From assembly GCA_034401135.1 (NCBI GenBank), contig JAWZSP010000009.1:2480001-2544000 (forward strand): a stretch of DNA of 64,000 bases. Reading direction: 5' to 3'. Positions within the stretch are counted from its first letter, which is position 1. Every line of letters begins with the position of its first letter. The translations under genes were made by a program, and so were the position numbers. The stretch is from Volutella citrinella (taxonomy: Eukaryota > Ascomycota > Sordariomycetes > Hypocreales > Nectriaceae). Shown piece after piece: positions 53,556-64,000 of this stretch. Below the pieces are notes generated by a model. That model saw only the letters and a program-made list of their open reading frames with translations. It did not search any database and was not told the origin of the DNA.

Positions 53556-54955
53556 TGTCTCAGAGAAGCTGAAGCTGGCAAAAACATCAGAGCATGGGGA
53601 TGAATGCGTCCCTCTACAAGTCTTTTATATCTGAGAGACTGGCAAACTTTCCTCTCCAATACCCCGCAAAGTCACAATTACCCCGGGTCTTGGCAACGCA
53701 GATTCGTGGAATTGCGATACCGAATAACAATCTCGACTCATGTTCCGTTCGTAGCGGCGGGGATATTGCGGGGAAAGGCAGGGGGTGCGGCCTCAGCGGC
53801 CGAAGCCGAGATTCCATGGTCGAGAGGTAGTTGGCCATTGAGATGATTTGGACTGCTTGGACTTAGCGGCTGTTTACCTGGAATGGGTAAGAGATCGGCA
53901 ACGGAAACGCGGTGGCCGAGGCCGAGATGTTCAGTTGCTAATGCCCGAGCAAATGGATTGTATTGCTCTTATGGGCTAGTATCGGCGAAGGTGGTCGGCG
54001 ATGTGAGTGGCGCGTAGTGGGGCATGGTAGAGGATGGATTAGGCTCAGAAGCGACCTTGTCATGATCCCTTTCGATCTTGGCTCCCTAGTTTCCCAGTTC
54101 GAGTGCCAGCTGTGCAGTGAAGGTCATCCTTCGCCATGCCTTGGTGAATTGGAAAGGAAACAAGCAAAGACTACACTCAAAAAGTGTTCCTCCAGCACAT
54201 CTTAAACTGAAGCCTCGACATCAGTCATTTGATATAACGGCAGGGAGGATGTAAGGCCACATCACAGACAATATCGAGCCAAAGCTGGGCTTTGTTTGAC
54301 TGGAACTAAAGACTATGAGCTTCTAGCGAACCTACTAGTACCTGCCGCCACATTGTGGCTAGAGCCGATGTGCTGGCAGCAAAGTACTTCCCATTGTCCA
54401 GGTGGCTTGGGTTCGGGTTGACAGCCGAGTGGGAGGGGACTCTCCCTTGGTCATCTCTCATCCAACCCAGGATTTTCACGGTTCACAGCGTTTCAGATGA
54501 AGAGGCCACAGGAACAACCATGCATTCCATTCGCCAGAGTCACCCATCCAATGTCCAGAGAGAGCTTGACCGCCCTCTGTCCTTACGACGATGCACGTCG
54601 CCAAGCTACCGTGTTTCAAGCACTCACGGTCATACAAGCAAACTTGTCAAGCATTCACGGTTACACAAGCAAAATTGTCAACCGTCAGTCAGTTAGTGAA
54701 TCATCTAGTGGCAGGCGCCGCGGAATATTCACGCTCACAAGGCGGGGGATGATTTTGGATGTAACACAAAGCTGCACCTCTACCTGGCGCCACCCTCGGC
54801 TGCCTAAAACTTGATTCACCGGCCGGAAATGAGAAGGCATGCACTCGGTGGTATAATGCAGAGAGCTATCAATCGCATGAATATAATAACACCGGCGTTA
54901 CTACTTCCCACCAGTTCGTTTGCAAGTCGACGCAACACCACCTCCGTTGCCCACC
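53556..54955. promoter_or_regulatory. Divergent intergenic region with a 31-bp tandem repeat
   Basis: Between the esterase (-) and the 2OG dioxygenase (+). Contains two 31-bp copies at 54620-54650 and 54651-54681 with four mismatches. Otherwise only short ORFs. Confidence 0.45.
54620..54681. repeat. 31-bp tandem direct repeat
   Basis: Two adjacent copies, both containing cacgg, acaagcaaa and ttgtcaa, with four substitutions and no gap. About 275 bp upstream of the dioxygenase ATG. Confidence 0.8.
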
Positions 54956-56608
54956 ATGTCATCCACTCCAAGCCAAGCATCTGCATCTGATGTCGCCAGT
55001 CCCAGACAAGACGGCGGCGTAGGAGACTCAACAGACAACAATCTCCTCAACGACTTGAGACGCGTTCTAGAGGAGCAGACTCATCTCTTTGCATGCGGTG
55101 GTGATATTCCCATCCGCGAGCCCACCCCACCGGCGAATATCGGTGGTCCCACCAAGCTGTCTTTGCTTCCCAGCGACCGCATACAATCAGATCCCGTAGC
55201 GATCCGCTGGGACTTGGATGGGACTGCGGAAAGCCAAGCTGGCGCTTGTGCCAAAGTTATCCTACCACCGACCCCGGGCGCCGAGGCCGGACTAGACCAA
55301 CTCATCCAGCATTCTCGACCGGCTACCTTTGGTCGCGGTGGCCAAGACGTCTATGATGAGAGCTACCGCAAGGCCCTCCAAATGGACCCAACTGCATTTT
55401 GCACATCATTTGACCCCTACTCGGTGGGCATTGTTGATGCCGTGGCTCAGGTACTGCTGCCAAGCCTGTTCGACTCTACCACCTATCGGAGCGTGCGAGC
55501 CGAGCTGTACAAGCTCAATGTAAGTCGGAGCTCCCTTCAACTCACCGTCAAACCTCGCATTATCTTAGTACAAGACTGATTTGATGTTATGATTAGGTAT
55601 ATTCCGGTCCTTCTGGAAAGTTCAAGCCGCACGTCGATACCCCCCGTTCATCGTCGCAATTCGGGTCTCTCGTCGTCTGTCTCCCCGTGGAGCACGAAGG
55701 AGGACATCTCCAGGTTCGACACAAGGGGCAGGAGATGACGTTTGACTGGAGCACGAAACGAGACGGGCCGGGGGATGCTAGGGTCCACTGGGCAGCCTTC
55801 TACAGTGATTGCGAGCACGAGGTCCTTGAGGTTACGAGCGGCCATCGGCTTACCTTGACGTATAACCTCTATGCCGTCCGTGGGGCTGGGCGCCTGACTG
55901 GTGCATCTATGACGCTCAACCCAACCCATCTACCCCTGTTCCAGGCGCTGAAAGGGGTAGCATCGCAGGATCCCTTCCGTGGCCAAGGTAAGATGGATAA
56001 CTCCATCCAGCATGGACGTTGCGCATTGCTAAGACCTAGCAGGAGGTACACTTGGCTTCTGGTGCTCGCACATCTACGCCTACAACCACACCAAGGAGAC
56101 GCCGCTGCCAGCCACGCTAAAGGGTGTTGATGCTGTTCTTTGGGAAAGCTTTCAGGCCCTAAACTTCGATCCTAAAATTGCGCCCATCATCCAGATGGAA
56201 GAAAGAGTCCGTGAGCGGTTCTCCGAATGGTATGACGATCCTCAGTCCCCCGAGTCTCCCTGGGCCATACGTTGCCGAGAGAGACTTCCGCCTACGATGC
56301 CCTCCGAATGGATTATTGGGCACAAGTTCGGCGTCCATGTCGACGGCGATTACGAGGTAGAGGGAGTTGATGGGTACAACGACATGTACAAGCGCTGGGG
56401 CTCTTACAGTCGCCAACAGATTCACTGGCTGACGAAGCCGAGAGAGTCCGAACTGCAACTGGCATACACCGCGGTAAGCCGTTGTCCGAGCTGTGTCTTT
56501 GGGGATTTTGGCTGACATCTGTAATAGTATGGCAACCAAGCAACCGGGGAAGCCATGTACTCGAATTGTGCCATTCTAGTGGATATTCCTCGCGCGAATA
56601 AAGGATGA
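54956..56608 (+). CDS. 2-oxoglutarate/Fe(II)-dependent dioxygenase, fungal prolyl-hydroxylase-like family
   Basis: Exons 54956-55519, 55597-55987, 56043-56473 and 56528-56608 give 488 residues, with all junctions in frame. Exon 3 could start four bases earlier by an alternative AG only with a different residue pair. The N-terminus is Ser/Pro-rich. The catalytic core has KPHVDTPRS (iron-binding HxD), then GSLVVCLPVEHEGGHLQVRH, the second iron His in YSDCEHEVLEVTSGHR, and the 2-oxoglutarate-binding Arg in GHRLTLTYNLY. This matches the family with a PHVDTP...GG.L core found in many fungal proteins. A long C-terminal region (WAIRCRERLPP, DGYNDMYKRWGSYSRQQIHW) is of unknown fold. The substrate could be a protein or small molecule. 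Confidence 0.82.
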
Positions 56609-57179
56609 GGGTTAGAGGTGGCCAATGACTTCGTGGAGAAGAAGGAGGAGGATGAGAGTAATAAGGAACTGAAACGGATGAGGGCTATTGGGGCTACATG
56701 TAGCTAAATCGAGCAATAGGAAGATTGGCCAGTCTAGTTTGCATTAGTTGACGTCGTTTGAACCGCAATTGGATCAGGTAGCCTATGTTCAGTCTTTGGC
56801 TGGGCTGCTCCGAGGCCGAGGATAGTGTATCCTCGAGTGCCGAGGGAATTCAATTGCAAAAATGCGCGAGTGCTTCTGAGAATCATGCCGATGGCCTGTC
56901 GAAATCCCCTTATCCGCCGTGGACTTATTCAGCCAGATTGAGCACAGCGCCAACTATAGGGCAGCTCCCATGGAGTGTCTATCGAAGCCGTAGGTCCTCA
57001 GCTTCCTGATATGGGACAGTACTTGACAAATTACCTTTCCTTGAGAACCTCTGAAACACTCCTCTTCTGTGTTCCACTTGAAAATTCATGCTTAAATCAC
57101 CTTGTCTAGATACGAGTCATAACCCCACATTTTATTCCATGGGCTTGCCTATGCCGCTTTGGGGTCAGGAACGGTTGCT
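56609..57179. other. Convergent intergenic region
   Basis: 3' flanks of the dioxygenase (+) and bioDA (-). No motif seen. Confidence 0.45.
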
Positions 57180-59789
57180 CTATCTACCGATTGCCTCTGT
57201 CAGTAGGCCCTGCAGCCGCAGAATAGTCTCACGATCCGTGGTCTGACTCGCCATGAGGTACAAGACATTTCCGAGGACTCGAGAGTGAACATTCCATGTG
57301 TCCGCTCTCTCTCGCAGTCGGCTCTGCAGCGCAGCCGCCGCGTTGCTGGTATACCCAACGCCGTCTTCCGCTCGCATGCTAATCATGAGTACGCTGCCGA
57401 GAGCCCAGACACCGTTGATGCGGTCTGTTTGCCTGGACAGATTCAGTAGGAAATCGGCAGACCACATGGACCAAGGGGCATCCTCGACGGCGTCTGCAGC
57501 GCCAGGAGTCGAGGTCTGTGACACTTGCTTCCCAGGCTTGGCCCAATCCCAAGCGCCACTCCTCTCCATCTCCTGCATCTGGTCCAGTGACTCAATCGCA
57601 ACCTGGCACCCAACCGCATGGGCCGTGTAACTGTGTCCATGCAGCAATGCATCGCTCTTATCCTCGCTCGCAAACGCGTCGAATATCGACTCGGAAGCAA
57701 GAGTCGTGCACAACGGCACCAGACCCCCAGTTAGAAGTTTTGCGTGGACGGACACATCGGCGTGTGTGTCGAGGAACGACGACGAGGTGAATCTCCCGAG
57801 CCTGTAGAGACCGGTAAAGACCTCGTCAAAGATGACTGGAAGACCTGACCATTCCTTTTCGTCCGTTGTGGCTGGCAACTCGGTGGCCGTGCCGAAAAGC
57901 TGAGGGGACTCGCGGACTACGTCGACGAGGGCTTTTTGGTACAGAGGGTCCCTATCTAGGAGTTAGCACACGGTAGAGAACAAATCAGGGGGCAGTCTGA
58001 CACTAATTTCATGCCACCGGCACCCAGAACGACTGGCTCCAGCATGACAGCACCGAATTTGCGACCTTGAGCACGCAGACGTTCAAGTTCCTCATAAAAG
58101 TAGGCTTTATAGGCCGTGTAAGCATCCGTCTCGGACCTCGCCTTGAGATCAAACACGTCACCAAGGGAGTCGAGTTCCGCGCCCAGGCCAAGGCGCCCTG
58201 TCAGCGCTTCCGGAACGTCAATGACCCATCGACCATCCCGGAGCATGACGCTGGGGAAGTCGAACCAGAACCCCTTGCCCTGGTACCACTCCACCTTTTC
58301 GTTGTAGACACTCGGCTCCGAACAGTCCATGGTACCGATGGTGTCGCCGTGGTAGCTGCCCTTGAGCCCGAGGATGTCGATCTTGTCGCCTGCGTGCCAG
58401 CCGTATCGCTTGCGGGCGGCTCGAAGGCCCATCTTGACGGCCACCTCGCACCCAGTGCTGCCGTTGTCGGTGTAGAAGACGCGCGTCAGTCGGGGGTTGC
58501 GCATGCCGAGAAGGAGCGTCTCGGCCAGGGCGAGTGCCGGCTCGTGGACGGCCTCGGCGAACATGACGTGTCCGTAACGACCGGCGGCGTATGCTGCGGC
58601 CAATGTCAGGCGTGGGTTGCCGTGGCCGAGGCCTTGCGTCCACCAGGATGCGGATCCGTCAAAGGCGGGTTGTAGGAGAGGAGAGGACGATTTGTCTTTG
58701 ATTTGCGCTGTAGAGTTGAGAACCTGGAAGTGGTCGCCATAGGCCGAGTCAATGACGGATATGCGGCTGGGTGTGAGCAGCTTTTGTTGTGTGAACGGTT
58801 ACCAGATGGTCTTGCTGGCATCTTGGCTCATGGTTTCCAGGCGAGAAATGCGATCCTGGTGGCGCTTGTCGAGCGTATCAAGAACAGAAGAGACGCTCAC
58901 TTTGGCGCTCTCCTCACGATAGTATTCGTTCATAGATGATCTGTCTGTTTTCAAGTCGGTATGCCTCTCAGGAGGGGGCAAGATGGTCTCAACCGGGATA
59001 CCCGCGTGCTCTGCGAAGTAGTCTTTGAGGTACAGATGGTTCTCATAGACATCATTCTTGAACAGCATGACTGCTTCAACGTCGAGGCCGCGCAGCTTGA
59101 GGCACTCATACGCGGCGATGGTCTGTGAGATGCCACCTAGTTTGGCGTCACCAACGAGCACAATCGGGCTTCTCAGTGGCGCGTAGAGGTCCACCTGGGG
59201 AGTCCCGGACGGTCCTGGAGAGTGAACGCCGCCGGCCGTCTCAATGAAGAGCCACCGGGCGCCCTGGCTCGCGCGTGCTGAGGCATGCTTGAATATGGCT
59301 GCCCGGAGGTGGTCGTCACTTGGTATTTCCTGACTACATTTAGCTCGGGGGATGGTAAGTGGGGGGACCATGTCGTGAGAGCCTTATACCTTGCCAGAGA
59401 CCTTGGCGGCCGTGTGTGGACTGCACGGAATTGCATACTGGAACAACGTCTCCGTTGCAATTGCTGGCGCAAAGGTTCGGATATGGCTGCAGCTGGTAAG
59501 CACATTGACAGGAGTGCAGGACAGGTCTCTCGGAAGCATCTAGGACAATTGTCAGCTCAAGTCACCGTCACATGCGGGCGGGCAGGATGAAGTTACACAG
59601 GCTATCCGAATCGCTGTCTGGGCCGGTGGAAACCGGCTTCAGGTACGCGGTAGTATGCTCGCCATTGAGGAGGCTGCTCGCCGCACTGCAGAGGATGGTG
59701 GTTGCGATGGTTTTGCCGACGTCTGTATTCGCTCCGTATACTTGATGAATCCTCAGCTGGCGCCAGAGAAGAGCTGACATGGATGCCAT
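57180..59789 (-). CDS. bioDA: Bifunctional dethiobiotin synthetase / DAPA aminotransferase, interrupted by an in-frame TAA
   Basis: Minus-strand exons 59789-59599, 59486-59390, 59329-58002 and 57951-57180. The first intron (112 nt) has alternative acceptors. The BioD half has the P-loop GANTDVGKT, KPVSTGP, HIRTFAP, ETAGGVHSPG and LVGDAKLGGI. The BioA half has QKLLTPSRISVIDSAYGDH, WWTQGLGHGN, NGSTGCEVAVKMGLRAARKR, KGSYHGDTIG, FDEVFTGLYR and the PLP-binding Lys in HAKLLTGG. At the junction (58801-58799) the frame reads ...K-T-I-W-stop-P-F-T-Q-Q-K, where families have W-[WYH]-P-F-T. The simplest change is TAY to TAA. Skipping it by splicing would need a 36-nt intron that also deletes conserved residues. 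Without readthrough only BioD is made. Both halves are otherwise intact. The gene is divergent from bioF. Confidence 0.88.
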
Positions 59790-59999
59790 CTTGTGGCGCC
59801 GCTTGACAGACTGTGGTGTTGATGAAACCAAGCTGCCCAGCTGCGTACTTGAGGGCTGACTCGGAATGGTCGACGTGACGTGGAGGTGGGGGAGGTAATT
59901 AGTGTTGAGCGGGGGAGGGGTCGGCACTAAACTTGCGGGGACTAAGCCCTCAACATCCCAGAAACTAATAAAATACCGTCTCAACACCACAGAGCACCC
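59790..59999. promoter_or_regulatory. Short bidirectional promoter between bioDA and bioF
   Basis: Only 210 bp separate the two ATGs, so the genes very likely share control elements. C/A-rich, with no factor site I can name. Confidence 0.6.
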
Positions 60000-61409
60000 A
60001 TGGTGACCAGTTCCCAGGCCGACATGTCCGCACAAGGGCCCCAATGCCTCGAGAAGGCTCTTGAGAATCGTCTGCTGGACCGAAAAGCACGCTCACAGCT
60101 CCGCCAGCTAACTACATTCCCGTCGACGAGCGTCGACTTCTCGTCAAACTCATACCTCTCCCTGTCCAGCATCCCAGCCGTCCGCGAGGCCTATCTCGCC
60201 GAGCTAAACAAGTACGCATCCTCGTCGCCAGACCTGCCACCGCTCCTCGGCTCAGGCGGATCGAGACTCTTGGACGGCAACTCTACCCTAGCCGAGTCCC
60301 TCGAGCGGGATATTGCTCGCTTCCACAATGCGCCAGCGGGCCTCCTCTTCAACTCGGGCTTCGACGCCAACGTGGGCTTGCTGAGCTGCGTGCCGCAACC
60401 GGGCGACATAGTCGTGTACGATGAGCTCGTTCATGCGAGCGCCCACGACGGCATGCGGATGAGCAGGGCTGGCCGGAGGGTGCCCTTTCGACACAACACC
60501 GTCTCACCAGCCGGCGACGACGATCCCAGGAGCTTGAGCGAGGTACTTGCGTCTTTGGAGCCACAGGCTAGAGACGGCTCAAAGACGGTGTTTGTGGTTG
60601 TGGAGTCGGTGTACAGCATGGACGGGGACGTTGCGCCGCTCGCCGACATGGTCGCATGCATCAAGCAGCATCTTCCCCGCGGCAACGGGCGGCTCATTGT
60701 CGACGAGGCGCATGCGACGGGCATCTTTGGCAGAGATGGGCGCGGGCTAGTGTGCGAACTCGGCCTGGAACGCGACGTTTTTGCGCGCCTACACACGTTT
60801 GGCAAGGCACTGGGCTCTTCCGGAGGTGAGTAACACAACAACAACTCCCCGCCTGGTTGGCGCTACTGCATGGAATCATCTCGGATCTTGTCCGTGAGGG
60901 CTAACAAACCTTGTTTCACCCTAGCCATCGTCCTCTGTCCTCCCGTCGTCCGGGAGTACCTGGTCAACTACGCGCGCACGCTCATCTACACGACCGCCTT
61001 GCCGCCGGCGTGTCTAGTGGCCGCCAGGGTTACGTACGACTTCTTGGCAACGGACCAGGCCGAGCAGCTCCGGACCCGCCTACGGGCCCTAACGGCGCAC
61101 TGCCACAAATTGCTGGTGGATGTCTGCTCGCGGCGGGAGAGCAAGGGACTGCTGCGCATCGACCCCGCGACACCACGATCCCCGATTATCCCCCTGCTCA
61201 GCTCGCAGCCGCGCAGTCTAGCCCGGCACTGCCAGCAGCAGGGCTTCGTCGTCCGACCAATTGTTGCACCGACCGTGCCGAGGGGCAGCGAGAGGGTCAG
61301 GGTGTGTCTGCACGCAGGCAATACCGACCAGCAGGTGGAGAGGCTGGCCCAGACGGTGGAGCAGTGGGCGCTGTCGGTGGAGGCAGACGCCCTGAAGTCC
61401 AGGCTGTAA
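60000..61409 (+). CDS. bioF: 8-amino-7-oxononanoate (KAPA) synthase
   Basis: PLP-dependent condensation of pimeloyl thioester with L-alanine, the first committed biotin step. Exons 60000-60825 and 60925-61409, with a 99-nt intron (GTGAGT to CTAG), give 436 residues. A second ATG at 60024 is possible. Visible blocks are SVDFSSNSYLSLS, GSGGSRLLDGNSTLAESLER, LLFNSGFDANVGLLS, DELVHASAHDGMRMS, VVESVYSMDGDVAPL, VDEAHATGIFGRDGRGLV and the Schiff-base Lys in HTFGKALGSSGG. The C-terminal domain includes TALPPACLVAARVTYDFL and RVCLHAGNTDQQVERL. Fungal KAPA synthases are often peroxisomal. The terminal residues here (KSRL) resemble a PTS1-like SRL ending, which would fit. Confidence 0.93.
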
Positions 61410-61889
61410 CTCGGCACGTGTACTGTAGCTCCCTTGGCGCGGCCCCTGAGCAAGTTCTGGGTGGAGATGTTCTACCGCCGGTGCGGGGGTGGGGCGGCGG
61501 CTCAAGTCCGTCGGCTTGTTGCCGTGTTGAGCTTGCCTTGGTGAATCGAAAGGAACAGCCGTTGTGGCGGGGACTATGTATGATTAGCGTCTGCATCACA
61601 CCAATAGCCTTGTTGTGATCGTCATCGTCTCAAAGCGAGACTAGCCCTAAGAGTTCAAGCTCAGGTACGGAGCTATGCTTGATCCTTATGGTGCGGTGTC
61701 GCTCCTCAACAACCCGGAGACCGAGGCCGAATGCCGTAGCTACTAGGCAAGTCTATGCGATTGTTGTGTGCCGCTGTGTGTCATCCTCACGATCCTCAGC
61801 GAGGAGCATCAGGCTGGCGGAACCCTTCACTCTGTCTTGAGTCAAGATTGCAATTTCTACCTCCACAGCCTACGACAGTGACAGATAGC
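61410..61889. other. Intergenic region between bioF and bioB
   Basis: 480 bp holding the bioF 3' flank and bioB promoter. No motif identified. Confidence 0.45.
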
Positions 61890-63174
61890 ATGAACCGAGT
61901 TACAGCAAGACTGGCTAGGGCCGCAACGCCTGGATGGTCACCCCGACACCTCTTCTCTGGAATCCCAAGGGCAACGTCGTCCGCTCGCATGTCCACCGTG
62001 GTCGACCACGACGTCAGAGTCAGCCCCTCCCTCTCGCCGCCCCCGGTCCCCAACAGCCAGGAGGACATTGAGCAGAAACGAAAAGAAGATGCAAGAAAGA
62101 CCTTCCTGGACGCTGTCGCTGCCACAAAGATTCGGCACGACTGGACCAAGAAGGAGATTGCCGCCATCTACTACCAGCCGCTGCTGGAGCTGGCCTACCA
62201 AGCTGTAAGTGCCGCTCACCACCACCATATAATCATCTCGTGGCATCCGTGACGAGCCTAACCACTACAACCCTTAGGCAAACATCCACCGCCGCTTCCA
62301 GCACCCCTCCCAGGTCCAGCTCTGCACGCTCATGAACATCAAGACCGGCGGCTGCTCCGAGGACTGCTCCTACTGCGCCCAGTCGACGCGCCACCAAAAA
62401 GGCACCGGCCTCCAGGCCAAAAAGGTCGAGTCGGTCGAGTCGGTCCTGGCCGCCGCCCGCGTGGCCCGCGACAACGGCAGCACGCGCTTCTGCATGGGTG
62501 CGGCGTGGCGGGACATGCGCGGGCGCAAAAATGCCCTCAAGAATATCAAGGCAATGGTGGCTGGCGTGCGCGAGCTCGGCATGGAGTCGTGTGTCACGCT
62601 GGGCATGATTGACGACGCCCAGGCCCGGGAGCTCAAGGACGCTGGACTCACTGCTTATAACCACAATGTCGATACCAGCCGCGAGTTTTATCCATCTGTT
62701 ATCTCGACCCGTACGTACGATGAGCGGCTCAAGACGCTGGGCCACGTCCGTGACGCCGGCATCAACGTGTGCTCTGGCGGCATCCTCGGCCTCGGCGAGT
62801 CGTCAGAGGACCGCATCGGCCTGTTGCACACCGTGTCCACCCTCCCGTCCCACCCAGAGAGCTTCCCCGTCAACGCCCTCGTCCCTATCAAGGGTACCCC
62901 GCTCGGCGATCGGCCCCAGGTCGACTTTACCAGCATGCTGCGCACCATCGCCGCCGCGCGCATAATCATGCCCGCCACGATCATCCGCATCGCTGCGGGC
63001 AGAAAGACAATGTCGGAGGAGAAGCAGGCGTTGTGCTTCATGGCCGGCGCCAACGCCATCTTTACCGGCGAAAAGATGCTCACCACGGAGTGTAACGGCT
63101 GGGACGAGGATAACGCCATGTTCGGCCGTTGGGGGCTTGAACCTATGAAGAGCTTTAGCAAGCCACAACTATAG
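61890..63174 (+). CDS. bioB: Biotin synthase (radical SAM), mitochondrial
   Basis: Inserts sulfur into dethiobiotin, the last biotin step. Exons 61890-62204 and 62278-63174, with a 73-nt intron (GTAAGT to TTAG), give 403 residues. The N-terminus MNRVTARLARAATPGW with many Arg and no acids is a typical mitochondrial presequence. The radical-SAM cluster is CSEDCSYC (CxxxCxxC) near residue 125. Other family blocks are RFCMGAAWRDMRGR, LTAYNHNVDTSREFYPS, INVCSGGILGLGE, NALVPIKGTPL, RIAAGRKTM and GANAIFTGEKMLTT, including the auxiliary-cluster ligands. The ending is complete and it shares the strand of bioF. Start choice rests on the presequence and family-like spacing. Confidence 0.95.
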
Positions 63175-64000
63175 GGGGGCAAAAAGGCTCAGATTTAGGT
63201 GCACGTCGCTTCTGCCGATGATTGGGATGTCGCAAGTATGGGGGCTCATTAGTGAGGCTATTTGCCGATATCAATTCTGACATGTATCGGCCCCTCAACG
63301 ATGTCAACATGAAGGAGAGATGCGGGCGGCTTGCTGTTTCAACATGGTTTGATAAAAAGGAGCCACCGGAGCCTCGATATATTCCCATATTCGATTTATA
63401 CTTGCAACGATGCGTTTTTCTGGAAGTAAACGTTCTGCCTCACCAGAATTTGTATCCCGAACTTTGGCCAAGAGCTTCAAACACACCGGGAAGATGTTGC
63501 GGATAAGATCATCTCCCCTAGTGCTCCATTTCAAGTCAGTGATCACAAGTAGAGGTATCTTAGTCTCCAAACACATAGCCCTATGGGATGGGGCATGGTC
63601 AAGTGACCTGCCGTATACATATCCATGGGGTTGTGCTCCTCTTTGTTATAGAAACTCAGCTTCGTCCCTAGAATTAGTAGCCTCCCACAACCACTTGGTA
63701 GCCTATGTCACCAAGGGCTGTGTAGATACTCAACACAGCCATGTTTAAACTTGACACATCCTACAGCAATACCACAATGATACCAGCAGATACAGGATAG
63801 ATGTTGATGGCGTTTTGTGCGTCCAATGTGTGAGCTGATTGAAGTCGAAAAGGGCCAAGTGATGGCTAACTGGAGCGAATGTTTCCATGGCTTAAGACCG
63901 TTGGCCAAACCCGACGAATGTCAGTAACCCTGGAAACAGGCACAGCTGTCATGAACACGGGTGAGCAGAATTCCATTTCTATTGCATAGCTCCTGGTTAG
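63175..64000. other. Right-edge region, no supported gene
   Basis: A 90-codon minus-strand ORF (63304-63576) has somewhat protein-like sequence (LLVITDLKWSTRGDDLI) but no recognised motif or joining exon. Any gene here may continue beyond the window. Confidence 0.4.

Noticed and set aside
58766..58801. Splicing a 36-nt GTAACC..CCCAG intron to bypass the bioDA stop
   Set aside because: Too short for a fungal intron and it would delete the conserved PFTQQKLLTP block.
63304..63576. 90-codon minus-strand ORF near the right edge
   Set aside because: Some protein-like text but no motif or partner exon. It could belong to a gene beyond the window.

Overview
The window looks like nuclear DNA of a filamentous ascomycete (Pezizomycotina, most likely a sordariomycete). 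Genes are monocistronic on both strands. Introns are short (about 47-112 nt), usually GT..AG with CTAAC/CTGAC-like branch sites. The gene families are typical of plant- or insect-associated moulds: an Egh16-like appressorial protein, pectin lyase, tannase/feruloyl esterase, Fungal_N-type ankyrin protein and PD-(D/E)XK-like protein. Clade and organism are inference. I saw no rRNA, tRNA, CRISPR array or intact transposon, but I could not run a covariance or repeat search.

Layout. 1-2.5 kb: 3' part of a large Cys-rich, poly-Gly/poly-Asp protein, probably the C-terminal part of a GH18 chitinase. 2.9-11.6 kb: four enzymes of the pyruvate node side by side, namely Zn alcohol dehydrogenase, an L-lactate dehydrogenase-like protein with an altered substrate loop, an intronless bacterial-type phosphoenolpyruvate synthase, and pyruvate decarboxylase. 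They form two divergent pairs (ADH/LDH and PPS/PDC). The PPS/PDC promoter carries an imperfect 54-bp tandem repeat. 12.2-13.5 kb: a glycogen-targeting (CBM21) subunit of protein phosphatase 1. 15-28.6 kb: a two-repeat hypothetical protein, pectin lyase, a DUF1254/DUF1214 gene with an apparent 1-nt frameshift, an APH-like kinase, an MFS transporter, the Egh16-like protein and a secreted RPPY-repeat protein. 29.6-46.5 kb: PD-(D/E)XK-like protein, alpha/beta hydrolase, secreted FMN 2-hydroxyacid oxidase, a small secreted protein, an F-box-like protein, a five-exon Fungal_N/ankyrin protein, a GPI-type Cys-rich protein and two poorly known proteins. 48.4-56.6 kb: sulfite-oxidase-like molybdoenzyme, DyP peroxidase, tannase family esterase and a 2-oxoglutarate dioxygenase. 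57.2-63.2 kb: a biotin biosynthesis cluster (bioDA, bioF, bioB), in which the bioDA fusion has an in-frame TAA exactly at the junction between its two enzyme domains.

The two most notable points are these. First, the pyruvate cluster: PDC+ADH link pyruvate and ethanol, the LDH-like enzyme would link lactate and pyruvate if it is active, and PPS would regenerate PEP from pyruvate in one ATP-dependent step. The neighbouring glycogen-targeting PP1 subunit suggests a possible link between storage carbohydrate and fermentation or reassimilation. Second, the broken bioDA: pelargonate-to-biotin steps are otherwise complete, so the stop predicts either a split or dead enzyme, stop-codon readthrough, or a base-call error. 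All functional statements rest on motif reading by eye, without database searches.
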